Assembly: GCA_030704615.1 (NCBI GenBank)
Contig: CM060733.1
Coordinates: 46,870,001-46,934,000, forward strand
Reading direction: 5' to 3'
Source of the DNA: Takakia lepidozioides
Lineage: Eukaryota > Streptophyta > Takakiopsida > Takakiales > Takakiaceae
DNA: 64,000 nt
The position numbers were made by a program, and so were the translations under genes. Below the pieces are notes generated by a model that saw only the letters and a program-made list of their open reading frames with translations, searched no databases and was not told the DNA's origin. Shown here piece after piece: positions 63,270 to 64,000 of the stretch. The first letter of the stretch is position 1. Every line of letters begins with the position of its first letter.

Positions 63270-64000
63270 ATTTCACATTCTTAAGTTGGAGAGCGGTAAT
63301 ATTCCAGTCCATATAGCACAGCGAATTGAATGAAACTGAAGTGACTTGTCCTGTTGTGTTCGTGTCAGACACCATGATACACTGGTTATTTACAGCTCAG
63401 AGCTAGCTAGTGCTCTTGCTCTCTCCACCTGCCTTTGCCCATCCTCCATCCACAGCCTCCATGTATATTTATATCCATCTAGAACCCTTATCTCCCCCTG
63501 CCCCGCACCAGCACCTGGAACCATTTGAACCTATTGCTACACAGTTTGCATACACAAGAATTAATCTGGAGTACAACTACACCCTACCAAAAATGCTGAG
63601 AGTTTAAAAACCAAAGTCTAGAATGATGATGTCTCTTCAGTGTGAGGAAGAGCTCACAGCTTGGTAAGCTTGTCAGTGCTTTTGCATGGTGAAATTGGCT
63701 TACCACATCACCACATTTCCAGAGCACTCCCGGTACTTCAGGCGCTTCCTTGGTCCTCTATCTTTGGCAACCTAAGAACACCACACCATCAGCCATGCTA
63801 CACAGCAGCAATGCTCTGATGAGGAAGACTAACTGGAGTAAAGGTGCAACATGCTGTCATCCCAAAGTTTCCAAACCTAATCATATCATTTGCCAAAGGA
63901 TCCGTCTTAGTGCCTACCTATTCCCTTTAAGAGAAACAAAAATCGGTAAAAAGTAGCAGAAATACTCTAAAACCAAGATGCTCAAATTCTTTCCACTGCA
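63270..64000 (+). repeat. Segmental duplication, copy 2 (runs off window)
   Basis: Direct copy of 54330-55080 with matching blocks in the same order; the last bases of the window correspond to about 55080. The copy has indels relative to copy 1, including one that breaks the minus-strand open frame seen at 54807-54985. Confidence 0.92.

Overview
This is a stretch of a plant nuclear genome: long spliced genes with GT-AG introns of about 100 to 1,600 bases, abundant (GA)n/(CT)n microsatellites, and many transposon relics between and inside genes. Several genes are land-plant or plastid-specific (cytosolic alkaline/neutral invertase, phenylalanine ammonia-lyase, 15-cis-phytoene desaturase, a plant-type SCAR/WAVE protein, a plant-type NUP35). 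The PAL gene has three introns and the SCAR gene has none in its coding region, which is not the usual flowering-plant layout. I would guess a spore-bearing or other non-angiosperm land plant, but the window does not prove the lineage.

Layout, left to right. 799-5195 (minus): five-exon cytosolic invertase. 5.2-13.0 kb: gene-poor, with a GC-rich block, a tRNA-derived SINE with a clear target-site duplication, two 3' ends of one LINE family, an AT-rich tandem array of units near 120 bp, and a GC-rich repeat present as an inverted pair. 13092-16415 (plus): five-exon DUF616 glycosyltransferase-like membrane protein. 16.7-18.4 kb (minus): decayed LINE reverse transcriptase. 19.8-20.9 kb (minus): unrecognised ORF with internal repeats. 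21621-24626 (minus): three-exon NUP35. 27527-30946 (plus): single-exon SCAR/WAVE. 32.3-37.2 kb: SINE, long inverted repeat, LINE relic, a Tourist-like MITE and a local duplication. 37257-40123 (plus): four-exon PAL. 40.1-44.4 kb: repeats and a third SINE. 44457-51837 (plus): phytoene desaturase in 14 exons. 55490-58066 (minus): single-exon PHD-finger protein. 60.1-62.2 kb (plus): coiled-coil gene with an apparent 2-base frameshift. 62.65-63.2 kb (minus): two phase-matched exons of an unrecognised gene. 54.3-55.1 kb and 63.3-64.0 kb are two copies of one duplicated segment; the second runs off the window.

The genes do not form an operon-like unit. They are ordinary dispersed housekeeping and metabolic genes: sucrose breakdown, entry to phenylpropanoids, carotenoid synthesis, actin nucleation, nuclear pore and a chromatin-reader candidate. 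The most unusual structure is a short repeat family, usually beside a GA tract, with seven recognisable copies in this window that all fall inside introns of three genes (DUF616, NUP35, PDS). The longer copies carry a splice-donor-like site and traces of old coding sequence. The SINE family with target-site duplications and the MITE with a TAA duplication are directly supported by the bases. Exon boundaries were placed by hand from conserved protein continuity, splice dinucleotides and reading phase.
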